Shown: positions 43,442-53,768 of the stretch, one piece after another
Numbering within the stretch: the stretch's first letter is position 1
How the letters are laid out: each line of letters begins with the position of its first letter
Assembly (NCBI RefSeq): GCF_049803835.1
Contig: NZ_JBNAGK010000002.1
Coordinates: 248,001 to 312,000, forward strand
Direction of reading: 5' to 3'
Length of the DNA: 64,000 nucleotides
DNA from: Pacificoceanicola sp049803835
GTDB taxonomy: Bacteria; Pseudomonadota; Alphaproteobacteria; Rhodobacterales; Rhodobacteraceae
Position numbers and translations under genes: made by a program
The notes under the pieces: model-generated
Databases searched by the model: none
What the model was told of the DNA's origin: nothing
The model's input: the letters and a program-made list of their open reading frames with translations, nothing else

Positions 43442-44653
43442 TTATTTTGTGTCTTGGCGGGAACCTGCCTGAAACACCGCACCGACCTCCTCGCGGATGA
43501 TGCTGGCAATGAGTGCGCAGTCTTCCAGCGAGAATGTCAGCGGCAGGCGCATGTCGAGGATGCCGCGCAGGATGCGGTCGCTTGCCGGGAGTGGCTCGGA
43601 GGGCGCATAGCGCCAACTGTCGTAGCGCGAGGTAAACCCGACCGGCTCCGCCCCGCCGAACCACTTGAGTTCGACCCCACGGGAGCCGCAGCGTTTCAGA
43701 ACGTCCTGCACCGCTCCGCTGGCCCAGTCGAGCAGCAAGAACTGGATGGAGGAGCCGACGTAGACCTCCTGTGCCGGCCGCGCGATCACTGTCAGCCCCG
43801 GCGTGCCACGCAGGCCCTGCTCCACCGTCTGATACCGCTCGTTCCAGCGCGCAATCTGCTCAGGCAAGACCCGCAGTTGCGGACGCAGGATCGCCGCGCG
43901 CAGGTTGTCCATGCGGCCGGAGACGTTCGGCGTCTGGTACTTCAGATCGGAAAAAACCTCCGGGGACGGCCCCGCGAGATGGCGCTCGTAGAGCATGTAG
44001 GAGCCGGAGAGCATGATGGCCTTCGCCGCCAGCGCCTCGTCATCGGTGACGAGGAAACCGCCCTCGCCCGAGTTCATGTGCTTGTAGGTCTGCGTCGAGT
44101 AACAACCGATCGCTCCGTGCCGCCCGGACGGCACGCCGTTCCACGACGCCCCCATGGTATGGGCGCAATCCTCGATCACCGTCACACCATGGGCGGTGCA
44201 GATCGCCATGAGCCGGTCCATGTCACACAGATGCCCGCGCATGTGCGAGAGCATCAGCACGGACGCCTGCCCCGCCTTCGCCTCCAGATCGTCCAGGTCG
44301 ATGACAAGGCTCTCCGTCACCCCGACGAATACCGGCACCGCGCCCACGGCGGCAATCGCCCCCGGCACCGGGGCCAGCGTGAAGGCATTGGTCAGCACCC
44401 GGTCCCCCGGCTTTACGCCCACGGCGCGGAGCGCACAGCCAAGGGCATAGCCCCCCGACGCCACAGCCAGCGCGAACCGCGCCCCGGTGAAGGCGGCGAA
44501 CTCCTGCTCCAGCAGGGCCGTCTCGGCGGTCTCCCCCGGCGCGGTGTTGTAGCGGTGCAGGCGGCCATGGCGCAGCACGGCGAGCGCGGCGTCGATGCCC
44601 TCTTCGGGAATCGGTTCCTGCTGGGTGAAGTTGCCGGTGAATCGCGTGGTCAT
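43442..44653 (-). CDS. DegT/DnrJ/EryC1-family PLP aminotransferase
   Basis: 403 residues. PLP lysine K191 in STQTYKHMNSGEGGF; upstream VIEDCAHTMGA supplies the PLP-ring aspartate. The family transaminates nucleotide keto-sugars, or acts in antibiotic and cofactor pathways. No sugar-synthesis gene is adjacent, so the substrate cannot be inferred. Flanked by the SH3/DUF1236 gene and DUF2794. Confidence 0.88.
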   Translation of the reverse strand: MTTRFTGNFTQQEPIPEEGIDAALAVLRHGRLHRYNTAPGETAETALLEQEFAAFTGARFALAVASGGYALGCALRAVGVKPGDRVLTNAFTLAPVPGAIAAVGAVPVFVGVTESLVIDLDDLEAKAGQASVLMLSHMRGHLCDMDRLMAICTAHGVTVIEDCAHTMGASWNGVPSGRHGAIGCYSTQTYKHMNSGEGGFLVTDDEALAAKAIMLSGSYMLYERHLAGPSPEVFSDLKYQTPNVSGRMDNLRAAILRPQLRVLPEQIARWNERYQTVEQGLRGTPGLTVIARPAQEVYVGSSIQFLLLDWASGAVQDVLKRCGSRGVELKWFGGAEPVGFTSRYDSWRYAPSEPLPASDRILRGILDMRLPLTFSLEDCALIASIIREEVGAVFQAGSRQDTK

Positions 44654-44684
44654 GGCAGCGTGCTTAAACCACCGGCGGCGCGGG

Positions 44685-45032
44685 TCAATCGCTGTCCACG
44701 GAGCGGATCAACTTGCGCTCGAGCACGCGCAGCACCGTGCGCAGGTCATGGCCGCGCTTGAGCACCTGCCCTTCCATGCCGTAAACCGCATACTCCCCCT
44801 GCCTCGCCCGCAGCTTCGGCCGCTTCTCGATCCGGTAGAGGGGATTCTCTGCCGTGCGCCGGAATACGGAGAAGACCGCCACGTCGCGCAGCGCGGAAAT
44901 CCCGTAGTCGCGCCACTCCCCGGCGGCGACCATGCGCCCGTAGAGCGAGAGGATGACGTTCAGCTCCGTGCGGTGAAACATCACCTGCTGGCTCTGGCCC
45001 GGGCTGGGAGGAAACGGCGTAAGGCTGTTCAT
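44685..45032 (-). CDS. DUF2794 protein
   Basis: 115 residues. The core ELNVILSLYGRMVAAGEWRD .. VFSVFRRTAENPLYRIEKRP matches the DUF2794 family of alphaproteobacteria. Soluble, basic, function unknown. Divergent from serC, with the serC leader between them. Confidence 0.85.
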   Translation of the reverse strand: MNSLTPFPPSPGQSQQVMFHRTELNVILSLYGRMVAAGEWRDYGISALRDVAVFSVFRRTAENPLYRIEKRPKLRARQGEYAVYGMEGQVLKRGHDLRTVLRVLERKLIRSVDSD

Positions 45033-45159
45033 GGCTCAAGATTTGCGCCAATCCCCCTTCAAATCAAGAGCTTTGCGAGGCCTTGGTCAAAGCGGAGTTT
45101 CCGATCTGCTCCAAAGCCACGCCACCAATCACGCAGATGCGGCATTTCGGCTGCATTTT

Positions 45160-45248
45160 CCGACTTGCCGCGGAATCGCGACTCGCATACTCCGGCGCTC
45201 GGGACACCTCTCCCCAACGAGAGGCATCTATCTGGAAGGTTAGCAGAT

Positions 45249-45251
<3 letters not shown>
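45160..45251 (+). promoter_or_regulatory. Candidate serC leader RNA (serC motif)
   Basis: Just upstream of serC: hairpin CCTCTC-CCCAAC-GAGAGG (45207-45224), then TATCT (45229-45233) able to pair with AGATA (45245-45249), enclosing GGAAGG in the loop and touching the start codon. A conserved serC RNA motif before serC-serA in alphaproteobacteria is known (Rfam serC). Position and two-hairpin layout fit; sequence identity to the model is not verified. Confidence 0.5.
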
Positions 45252-46403
<1,152 letters not shown>

Positions 46404-46406
46404 GCC

Positions 46407-46889
46407 ATGAGCCCCGCGCCCCACGTCGAGACGATGCTAGATTTCGTCGAAAGCCTGGGGATCGCGGTGTCGCGGGAGCCTCTGCCGGAGGGCACCTTCC
46501 TGCCCGGTCTCGATGTCCGGGACGGTGCCCTTCTCGTCGACGTCGAAAAGCTGACCTATCCTGGGGATATCCTCCACGAGGCCGGTCATCTCGCCGTCGC
46601 CGACGAAGCCCGCCGCAATGCGCCCGTGCTCAAGCCCACGAAGGCCGAGGAGATGGCCGCGATGGCTTGGTCTTACGCCGCGCTCCGTCACCTGAACCTG
46701 CCGCCCGAAACCGTTTTCCACGGTCACGGCTACCAGCAAGGGGGCGAGGCGCTGATCGAGGCCTACGCAAACGGCTCCGGCCCCGGCCTGCCGCTGCTGA
46801 TCTGGATGGGCCTCACCGCCTGCCCGGAAGGTCGGCAACCCGGCACCGCCAGCCAGCGCTTTCCCGCTATGGACCGCTGGCTGCGCTGA
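46407..46889 (+). CDS. HExxH-motif protein between serC and serA
   Basis: 160 residues. The only strong motif is HEAGH at 57-61 in YPGDILHEAGHLAVADEARR, the gluzincin/minizincin zinc motif. A third ligand could be a glutamate or histidine in the helix 75-110 (EEMAAMAWSYAALRH, VFHGHGY). It starts 3 nt after serC, so the two are co-translated. No signal peptide or membrane helix, hence cytoplasmic. Family not recognised. A metalloprotease-like or merely zinc-binding role is inference. Confidence 0.75.
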   Translation: MSPAPHVETMLDFVESLGIAVSREPLPEGTFLPGLDVRDGALLVDVEKLTYPGDILHEAGHLAVADEARRNAPVLKPTKAEEMAAMAWSYAALRHLNLPPETVFHGHGYQQGGEALIEAYANGSGPGLPLLIWMGLTACPEGRQPGTASQRFPAMDRWLR

Positions 46890-46973
46890 CAGATTTTCCC
46901 GGGATCGCCCATCGGGCGGCCCCCTTTCCCAAACTTGCCGGCTAATAGCCGCTCCATTGAACGGATCACGCAA

Positions 46974-48575
46974 ATGACCGCACCCAAGGTACTCGTTTCC
47001 GACAAGCTCAGCGAAACCGCCGTCCAGATCTTCCGCGACCGCGGCATCGACGTGGACTACCTGCCCGACGTGGGCAAGGACAAGGACAAGCTGGCGGAGA
47101 TCATCGGCCAGTATGACGGCCTCGCCATTCGCTCCGCGACCAAGGTCACACCCTCGCTGCTGGAGCACGCGACCAACCTCAAGGTGGTCGGCCGCGCCGG
47201 CATCGGCACCGACAACGTCGACAAGGAAGCCGCCTCCAAGAAAGGCGTGATCGTGATGAACACGCCCTTTGGCAACATGATCACCACCGCCGAGCACGCC
47301 ATCGCCATGATGTTCGCCGTGGCCCGCCAGATCCCTGAAGCCTCCGCCTCCACCCACGCGGGCAAGTGGGAAAAGAACGCCTTCATGGGTGTGGAACTCA
47401 CCGGCAAGACCCTTGGCGTGATCGGCGCGGGCAACATCGGCGGCATCGTTTGCGACCGTGCCCGTGGCCTGAAGATGAAGGTCGTCGCCTACGATCCCTT
47501 CCTGTCGCAGGAAAAGGCGGACAAGATGAAGGTCGAGAAGGTTGAACTCGACGACCTGCTGAAACGCGCCGACTTCATCACTCTGCACGTCCCGCTGACC
47601 GACCAGACCCGCAACATCCTGTCGAAGGAGAACCTTCTGAAGACCAAGAAGGGCGTGCGGATCATCAACTGCGCCCGTGGCGGCCTGATCGACGAGGAAG
47701 CCCTCGCCGAACTTCTGAAATCAGGACATGTCGCCGGTGCGGCGCTGGACGTCTTTGCCGTGGAACCGGCCAAGGAGAACGTGCTCTTCGGCCTGCCGAA
47801 CGTGGTCTGCACTCCGCACCTCGGCGCCTCCACGACCGAAGCGCAGGAAAACGTCGCCCTGCAGGTAGCCGAACAAATGTCCGACTACCTGCTGACCGGC
47901 GCCGTGACCAACGCGCTCAACATGCCGAACGTCACCGCCGAAGAGGCGAAAGTCATGGGCCCGTGGATCAAGCTGACCGAACATCTGGGTGCCTTCATCG
48001 GCCAGATGTCCGACAACGAGCCGATCAAGGCGATCAACATCCTCTATGACGGCGAGGCCGCCACGATGAACCTGCAGGCGCTGAACTGCTCGCTCATCGC
48101 CGGGATCATGAAGGCCATCAACCCCGACGTGAACATGGTCTCCGCACCGCTGATCGCCAAGGAGAAGGGCATCCAGATCTCCACCACCAACCAGGAGCAG
48201 TCCGGCGCTTTCGAAGGCTATGTGAAGGTGACCGTGGTGACCGACAAGCGCGAGCGGTCCATCGCGGGCACCGTGTTCTCGGACGGCAAGCCGCGCTTCA
48301 TCCAGATCAAGGGCATCAACATCGACGCCGAGGTCGGCCGTCACATGCTCTACACCACAAACCGCGACGAGCCGGGGATCATCGGGGCGCTTGGCGTCAC
48401 CATGGGGTCGAACGGCGTGAACATCGCGAATTTCACCCTTGGTCGCAGCCATGCGGGTGGTGAGGCCATCGCGCTTCTCTATGTCGATGCCCCGGTGCCC
48501 GCCGAGGCGCGCGCCAAGCTGGCGGAGACCGGCCTGTTCAACCAGATCAAGCCGCTGGAATTCGACGTCGCCTGA
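46974..48575 (+). CDS. serA: D-3-phosphoglycerate dehydrogenase
   Basis: 533 residues, the long form. Rossmann motif GVIGAGNIGG, VGRAGIGTDNVD, NCARGGLIDEEAL and catalytic HLGASTTEAQ, followed by the intervening domain and a C-terminal ACT domain (about 455-533) that usually senses serine. ATG 46974. First step of serine synthesis. Strong terminator downstream. Confidence 0.96.
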   Translation: MTAPKVLVSDKLSETAVQIFRDRGIDVDYLPDVGKDKDKLAEIIGQYDGLAIRSATKVTPSLLEHATNLKVVGRAGIGTDNVDKEAASKKGVIVMNTPFGNMITTAEHAIAMMFAVARQIPEASASTHAGKWEKNAFMGVELTGKTLGVIGAGNIGGIVCDRARGLKMKVVAYDPFLSQEKADKMKVEKVELDDLLKRADFITLHVPLTDQTRNILSKENLLKTKKGVRIINCARGGLIDEEALAELLKSGHVAGAALDVFAVEPAKENVLFGLPNVVCTPHLGASTTEAQENVALQVAEQMSDYLLTGAVTNALNMPNVTAEEAKVMGPWIKLTEHLGAFIGQMSDNEPIKAINILYDGEAATMNLQALNCSLIAGIMKAINPDVNMVSAPLIAKEKGIQISTTNQEQSGAFEGYVKVTVVTDKRERSIAGTVFSDGKPRFIQIKGINIDAEVGRHMLYTTNRDEPGIIGALGVTMGSNGVNIANFTLGRSHAGGEAIALLYVDAPVPAEARAKLAETGLFNQIKPLEFDVA

Positions 48576-48934
48576 CGCTCCGGCCGCTTGTCGATCAAAG
48601 GCCCGGCAATTGCCGGGCCTTTTTGCTGGCTGGCGACGGGCCGGGATCGGGGACAGCCTGCCGATCTTCAACGCATCGCCCGGCGCGGCGGGGGAACGCT
48701 GCACCTTCGGGAAAGTGACAGGATCGCCTCTGCGCGGGCCTCGGTGGTCCGGGTTCCGGCCTGCGCAGACCGAGATTGCCGGCCAAGGCGGCAATCGCAA
48801 CGAGCGATCGAATGCGCGAAAGCGCGGCCCCAGGCATCGTCCCGCCTTTGACCCTGCCGAGCGCCCCGCACTGAATTTCGCGCGCATCGGAAACGCCTGA
48901 CTGCGCGAATGCGGCTCAGGGCCTCCGTCGGCCC
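48576..48934. other. Gap between serA and the response regulator gene
   Basis: The first 50 bp hold the serA terminator. The remaining 310 bp are GC-rich. Open frames there have Arg/Pro/Ala-rich composition without ribosome binding sites and are not taken as genes. Confidence 0.5.
48597..48624 (+). terminator. Intrinsic terminator of serA
   Basis: AAAGGCCCGGC-AATT-GCCGGGCCTTT at 48597-48622, a perfect 11-bp stem, then TT. The A-run on the left makes it bidirectional. Confidence 0.9.
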
Positions 48935-49420
48935 CTACCGGCGGTCTACACGCCGCGCCCGCGCCCGTTGCCGCTCCGTGACCGGCGCCACCGGACCGCG
49001 CTCCATGTTCCGGTCGGGCCTGTCCACGCTCTTTGCGGCAGCGATACACTCCCGGAACAACGCCAGCGTCACATCCCCGCGCAACTGGTCCTTCGCCACC
49101 ACGTGCCGGACCTTCGCCTCGCGCGCCTTCGCGAAAAGGAACGGAGAGGGCCAGCCAGTCACCAGCAGGACGGGAATATCGGCAAACGCGGCATTGCGCG
49201 AAAGATCGAGCACGAAATCCGCGCCGTTGCCGTCCGGCAAGGAATTGTCCAGCACGACGAAGTCGATCCGTCCCGCCGCGAGGTGCTGCCGCGCCTCCAC
49301 CAGAGAGGTGGCCATGGCGATCCGCAGCTCCGGCGCCAGCTTGAGCAACACCCGGCGCAGGGCAAAGCGGTCAGCCTCGCTGTCCTCGACGATCAGGCAT
49401 GTTGGCGGGTGCTGCGGCAT
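48935..49420 (-). CDS. Single-domain response regulator
   Basis: 161 residues, receiver domain only. Acidic pair E12/D13, phosphoacceptor D58 in VVLDNSLPDG, T88 and K110 at the switch positions. A C-terminal Arg-rich tail (about 140-161) has no output domain. It may act as a phosphate sink or through protein contact. No kinase is adjacent; the histidine kinase at 52289-53695 is the only one in the window. Confidence 0.88.
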   Translation of the reverse strand: MPQHPPTCLIVEDSEADRFALRRVLLKLAPELRIAMATSLVEARQHLAAGRIDFVVLDNSLPDGNGADFVLDLSRNAAFADIPVLLVTGWPSPFLFAKAREAKVRHVVAKDQLRGDVTLALFRECIAAAKSVDRPDRNMERGPVAPVTERQRARARRVDRR

Positions 49421-49513
49421 CGGGTCCGGTCGCGCTCCTTCGATCCTCGCGCGGGTTCACGCGGGGTGAAGGCTGGCACAGCGGGTTTGACAAACCGTTA
49501 ACACCCGCCCTGC

Positions 49514-49882
49514 TCACCGCCGCCGCGTCGTCACCACGACCACGGCAAAGATCAGCATCGACAAGAGGGTCAGCACCGATCCCGCCTTGGCCAGCACCTC
49601 GCCGCTCTCGCGGATGGCAAAGACGATGCCCGGCACGATCAGCACGACCCCAAGCACCGCGACCGCGGCGTGCAGCTTGGGCAAAAAGCCATGGTCTGCC
49701 CCCTCAACCATATGATAGTAAAACGCAAAAATCGCGAAAGAGACGTATCCGAGCAGGTTGAGGTGGGCATGGGCAGGGAACAGCGAATGATCGCCGGAGG
49801 CCGACATCTGTATGCCCCAGGCCATCCCGATCAGCGCAGACACCGTCGCAAGTCCCATGAAAATGAACGCAATCCCCTTCAT
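49514..49882 (-). CDS. Four-helix membrane protein with HAHLNLLG motif
   Basis: 122 residues, four membrane helices. HAHLNLLGYVSFAIFAFYYH lies in helix 2. This resembles a helix of haem-copper oxidase subunit I/NorB, and small proteins of this kind are often annotated as oxidase-like. With one such His pair only, it could bind haem or be a structural relative. Divergent from the phosphatase gene. Confidence 0.75.
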   Translation of the reverse strand: MKGIAFIFMGLATVSALIGMAWGIQMSASGDHSLFPAHAHLNLLGYVSFAIFAFYYHMVEGADHGFLPKLHAAVAVLGVVLIVPGIVFAIRESGEVLAKAGSVLTLLSMLIFAVVVVTTRRR

Positions 49883-49987
49883 TCCGGCTTTCCTCCCTGA
49901 AAAGATGACTCGAACTTATCAAATAAAGTCTGGCATGCAGCAGGAATACGCCGCCTTCCGGACGACGCGACAAGACAAGGACAGGAC

Positions 49988-50767
49988 ATGACACGGCTCT
50001 ATGCCATCGGCGACATCCATGGCCAGAAATCCATGCTGGAGGACCAGCTCGCCCTGATCGACAAGGATGGCGGTGCGCAGGCGCGCGTCGTGTTCCTGGG
50101 GGATTACGTCGACCGCGGCCCTGACTCGAAAGGGGTGATAGACCTGTTCCTGCAGGGTCTGCGCGACGGGCGCGACTGGCTGTTCCTCAAGGGCAACCAT
50201 GACCGCATGATGATCCGCTTCCTCGACATCGGCCAGACTCACGACGACAGCATACTTTCGGGCAAGCGCTGGTTCCACGAGCGGCTCGGCGGGGCGAACA
50301 CGCTGCGCTCCTACTTCGAACCGGAAGCGTTCCTGCAATCGCTGGGCCTGCGCAACGCACGCCTGGAGGATTTCGGGACGGAGCCGGTTCCGAAATCGGT
50401 TCTGCCCGCCTTCGTCACCGCCGCAAACGCCGCCGTGCCTCAGGCGCACCGCGACTTCCTCGGCCAACTGAAGCTGACCTATCGCGATGCGAATTTCATG
50501 TTCGTGCATGCGGGTATCCGGCCCGGCCTGCCGCTCGGCATGCAGGAGGAGGAGGACCTGCTGTGGATTCGCGAGCCCTTCCTCAGTGACCAGCGCAACC
50601 ACGGCGCGCTGATCGTGCATGGCCACACGTCGGTCGACGTCCCGGAGATGCGCATCAACCGGCTGAACCTCGACACCGGCGCGGGCTATGGCCGGATGCT
50701 CAGCACCGCCGTCTTCGAAGACGGCAAGGTCTTCCATCTGAATGCCGCCGGACGCGCCAGGCTCTGA
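49988..50767 (+). CDS. Serine/threonine-phosphatase-type metallophosphoesterase
   Basis: 259 residues. Metal-site motifs GDIHG (8-12), GDYVDRG (38-44), GNHD (69-72), then VHAGIRPG and HGHTS. This is the ApaH/PrpA-like bacterial PPP type. Could act on phosphoproteins or on diadenosine polyphosphates. ATG 49988. Monocistronic. Confidence 0.9.
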   Translation: MTRLYAIGDIHGQKSMLEDQLALIDKDGGAQARVVFLGDYVDRGPDSKGVIDLFLQGLRDGRDWLFLKGNHDRMMIRFLDIGQTHDDSILSGKRWFHERLGGANTLRSYFEPEAFLQSLGLRNARLEDFGTEPVPKSVLPAFVTAANAAVPQAHRDFLGQLKLTYRDANFMFVHAGIRPGLPLGMQEEEDLLWIREPFLSDQRNHGALIVHGHTSVDVPEMRINRLNLDTGAGYGRMLSTAVFEDGKVFHLNAAGRARL

Positions 50768-50809
50768 CGGATCGTAGCCCGGCGCTGCCGCCCCGGGCCG
50801 TCTGCCGTG

Positions 50810-52159
50810 TCAGGCCGCCGCGAAACCGGCATCGAGGGCATCGAGGATGACGTTCACCTCGGCCTCGGTGATCGTCAGCGGCGGCGACATCAGGATGTTG
50901 TGCCCGCCGATGCGCACCATCGCGCCAGCCTCATAGGCTGTCTGGTGGATGTGTGCCACGGAGGCGGTATCGAGCATGGTCTTCGTCTCGCGGTCGCTGA
51001 CCAGCTCGATGCCGGTCATCAGCCCGTGTCCGCCGCGCACATCGCCGATCACCGCGTGCTTTTCCGCCAGCCGCTGAACACCTTCGAACAGCTGCTTGCC
51101 CCGCGCCGCCGCATTGACCCGGGTATCGAGACGCAGCGTCTCCGACAGGCAGGCCACAACGGCCGCCGCCCCCACCGGATGCGCCGAGTAGGTGTAGCCG
51201 TGGCTGATCACCCCGCCCGCGCCGCCGCTCTCGAAGACCTCCGCCACCTTGCCGGACATCAGTGCCGCGCCCACCGGGAAATAGCCGGAGGTGATGCCCT
51301 TCGCCATGCTCATCATGTCGGGCTTCACCCCCCAGTGCCGTGCGCCGGACCAGTCGCCGGTGCGGCCGAAGCCGGTGATGACCTCGTCGGAGATCAAGAG
51401 GATGCCATGCCGGTCGCAGACCTCGCGCATCAGCGGCATGAAGCTCTCATGGGGGACGATCACGCCACCCGCGCCGAGGATCGGCTCCATGATCAGCGCC
51501 GCGATGGTGTCCGCGCCCTGAAAGGCGATCTCGTCCTCGAAAGCCTGCGCGATCAGCTGCGCCAGCCGCGCCGGATCGGTTTCATTGAACGGATTGCGGT
51601 AGGTGTAGGGCGCCGGCAGGTGGAAGCAGCCGGGCAGCAGCGGCTCGTAATTGATCCGGAAGCGGTTGTTGCCGTTGACGGAAGCGCCGCCGAAATGCGT
51701 GCCGTGATAGCCCTTCTTGAGGGAGATGTACTTCGTCCGCGTCGGCTCGCCCCGCAGGCGGTGATACTGACGCGCCAGCCGCAGGCAGGTTTCGACGCTG
51801 TCCGAGCCGCCGGAAGTGAAGAACACCCGCTCCATGCCGTCCTCGGCAAACATCGCCTGAACGGCATAGGCCGCTTCGATCGCGGGCGGGTTGGTGGACC
51901 CGGCGAAGGCGGAGTAATACGGCAGCTCCTGCAGCTGAGCCGCGATGGCGTCCTTCACCGCCTGGTTGGAATAACCGAGGTTCACGCACCACAGCCCTCC
52001 GACCGCATCCACGACGCGGCGGCCATCGATGTCGGTGATCGTCACGCCGTCAGCGCCGGTGATGATCTTCGGCGGATGCTCCTGCATCTCGCGCGGCTGG
52101 GCCATCGGATGCCAAAGCTGGCGGGCATTGTTTTCCTTGAGGAAGTTGGCGTCTTTCAT
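50810..52159 (-). CDS. Class III (omega) aminotransferase
   Basis: 449 residues. PLP lysine K287 in SMAKGITSGYFPVG, ISDEVITGFGRTG with the PLP-ring aspartate, and FFTSGGSDSVET. Members use beta-alanine, putrescine, taurine or other omega-amines with pyruvate; I cannot choose between them. An 18-bp palindrome lies 19 bp upstream of the ATG, so expression is probably substrate-controlled. Confidence 0.9.
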   Translation of the reverse strand: MKDANFLKENNARQLWHPMAQPREMQEHPPKIITGADGVTITDIDGRRVVDAVGGLWCVNLGYSNQAVKDAIAAQLQELPYYSAFAGSTNPPAIEAAYAVQAMFAEDGMERVFFTSGGSDSVETCLRLARQYHRLRGEPTRTKYISLKKGYHGTHFGGASVNGNNRFRINYEPLLPGCFHLPAPYTYRNPFNETDPARLAQLIAQAFEDEIAFQGADTIAALIMEPILGAGGVIVPHESFMPLMREVCDRHGILLISDEVITGFGRTGDWSGARHWGVKPDMMSMAKGITSGYFPVGAALMSGKVAEVFESGGAGGVISHGYTYSAHPVGAAAVVACLSETLRLDTRVNAAARGKQLFEGVQRLAEKHAVIGDVRGGHGLMTGIELVSDRETKTMLDTASVAHIHQTAYEAGAMVRIGGHNILMSPPLTITEAEVNVILDALDAGFAAA

Positions 52160-52177
52160 GGGTGGGGCGACTCCGGA

Positions 52178-52219
52178 AGAATTTGATCAAATTCTGACAG
52201 GCAACGCGATCCTTGTCCA
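52178..52219 (-). promoter_or_regulatory. Promoter and 18-bp palindromic operator of the aminotransferase gene
   Basis: Reverse strand: -35 TGGACA (52219-52214), 17-bp spacer, -10 CAGAAT (52196-52191), overlapping the perfect palindrome AGAATTTGATCAAATTCT (52195-52178). Such a site inside the promoter suits a dimeric repressor (GntR or Lrp/AsnC-like); the regulator is not identified here. Confidence 0.6.
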
Positions 52220-52288
52220 GAGGACGCATCACCGGGGCAAGACGTTAACCATGATCCCGGTTTAACCTTTCATTAACCTTCCGAGCGC

Positions 52289-53695
52289 TTGACTGGCTTT
52301 GCCACCCAAGTCACCCTTGCGTCGGAATTTTCGTTTATTTTGCACAACTTATCGGAACAGCCTCTGGTGAAAAACCACCTAAGGGAGAACATCCGCGAAA
52401 TCGAGCGGCTCTACAAGGTCGAATATGGCGATCGTCCCGAGGCCATCATCCGAATGGTCGGAGTGGGACTCGGCGGGGCCATGTTCTACCTCTACACCGG
52501 CTGGCCGCTGGCGTGGTCCTGGCCGCTGGTGTTCTATGCCTGCCACGGCATTTTCTACGCCTACCTCCGCCATGCCATGCACAAACCGGCGCCGCGGTCC
52601 GCCTATGTCGCAAGCGCCCTGTTCCTCTGCGTCATGCTGTCGTTCCTCTGGCTTCCGGCCTACCTCGCGGCGCAGACGGACACGCACCTGTCCTATGTCG
52701 GCACATTGCTGATCGCCACGCTGATCATCTACCTGATCCGGCGCGGGGATACCTTCTTCTGGACCCTGATCGCCGAAATCGTCGCAATCCTGCTGTGCCT
52801 GGCCGCCATCCTCGTCACGAAACTGGAGACCCTGACAGCGCCGGTCGAAGGGCTCGCCATGATCGTCGTGACGCTGGCGATTTCCGGCTATCTGGTGCAG
52901 GGCATCTTCGCCGGAAGGCGCCTGCGGCTGAGCAGCGAAGCCGCCGCGGAGAAGGCGCTGCAGGAGCAGAAGCTCGCCGCCATCGGACAACTGGCCGGCG
53001 GCGTGGCGCATGATTTCAACAACGTGCTGACCGCCATCGGCGGCAATCTCGAGCTCTACGAACATATCGACGACCCGGCGGAGCGCGATCACGTGATCGG
53101 TGAGGCCCGCGCCGCCACCACCCGCGCCGCCGAGGTGGTGCGCCAGCTTCTGATCTACGCACGCAAGGCCCCGACGCACCGCACCGCCGTGGACCTGAGC
53201 GCCTGCGTCACCGAACTGACCAAGCTGTCGCGCAGCCTGATCACGGAGAACGTGCGCCTGACCCTCGACCTGCCGCCGAAACCGCTGCTCAGCCACGTGG
53301 ACGAGAGCCAGCTGCTGACCGCCATGCTGAACATCGTGGTCAACGCAGTCGATGCGATGCCGAAGGGGGGGACGCTGACGATCCGGGTCGAGGCCGCGCA
53401 CCTGCGCTCCCCGCGTCCGATGATCGACGGAACCGACCTGGCACCGGGCGACTTCGCGCTGCTGACCTTCCGCGACAACGGCACGGGCATCCCGGACAAT
53501 GCCCTGCCCCATGTGATCGAGCCGTTCTTCACCACCAAGCCGGTTGGCAAGGGCACCGGACTCGGGCTGTCGATGGTTCAGGGATTTGCCCGGGAAAGCG
53601 GCGGTGGGCTGGCCATCGCCAGCGGTCCGACCGGAACCACCATCGAGGTCTACCTGCCCCGTCTTCCGTCCGTCCTGGCCGAATCCCGGCGCTGA
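52289..53695 (+). CDS. Membrane sensor histidine kinase
   Basis: Up to 468 residues from TTG 52289; GTG 52367 is an alternative start and neither has a clear ribosome binding site. The N-terminal half has five or six membrane helices and no large periplasmic sensor. Phosphoacceptor H241 in GGVAHDFNNVLTAIGGNLEL, N-box NIVVNAVDAMP, G1 DNGTGIP and G2 GKGTGLGLSM. The membrane part itself may sense the signal. No response regulator is fused or adjacent; a single-domain regulator lies 3 kb away. Confidence 0.88.
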   Translation: MTGFATQVTLASEFSFILHNLSEQPLVKNHLRENIREIERLYKVEYGDRPEAIIRMVGVGLGGAMFYLYTGWPLAWSWPLVFYACHGIFYAYLRHAMHKPAPRSAYVASALFLCVMLSFLWLPAYLAAQTDTHLSYVGTLLIATLIIYLIRRGDTFFWTLIAEIVAILLCLAAILVTKLETLTAPVEGLAMIVVTLAISGYLVQGIFAGRRLRLSSEAAAEKALQEQKLAAIGQLAGGVAHDFNNVLTAIGGNLELYEHIDDPAERDHVIGEARAATTRAAEVVRQLLIYARKAPTHRTAVDLSACVTELTKLSRSLITENVRLTLDLPPKPLLSHVDESQLLTAMLNIVVNAVDAMPKGGTLTIRVEAAHLRSPRPMIDGTDLAPGDFALLTFRDNGTGIPDNALPHVIEPFFTTKPVGKGTGLGLSMVQGFARESGGGLAIASGPTGTTIEVYLPRLPSVLAESRR

Positions 53696-53715
53696 TCGCC
53701 ACCGGCCGGCAAGAA

Positions 53716-53745
53716 AAACGCCGCCCCGGGAGCGGGACGGCGTTT
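53716..53745. terminator. Terminator between the histidine kinase and rpmE genes
   Basis: AAACGCCGCCCCG (53716-53728) pairs with CGGGACGGCGTTT (53733-53745) around GGAG. T-runs flank it on both strands, longer on the reverse strand, so it mainly serves rpmE. Confidence 0.8.
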
Positions 53746-53768
53746 CATGAAACCGCGAAAGGGTTGGC

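Noticed and set aside
48625..48900. Possible small genes after serA on either strand
   Set aside because: No ribosome binding site, Arg/Pro-rich composition, and several frames open equally because of GC content.
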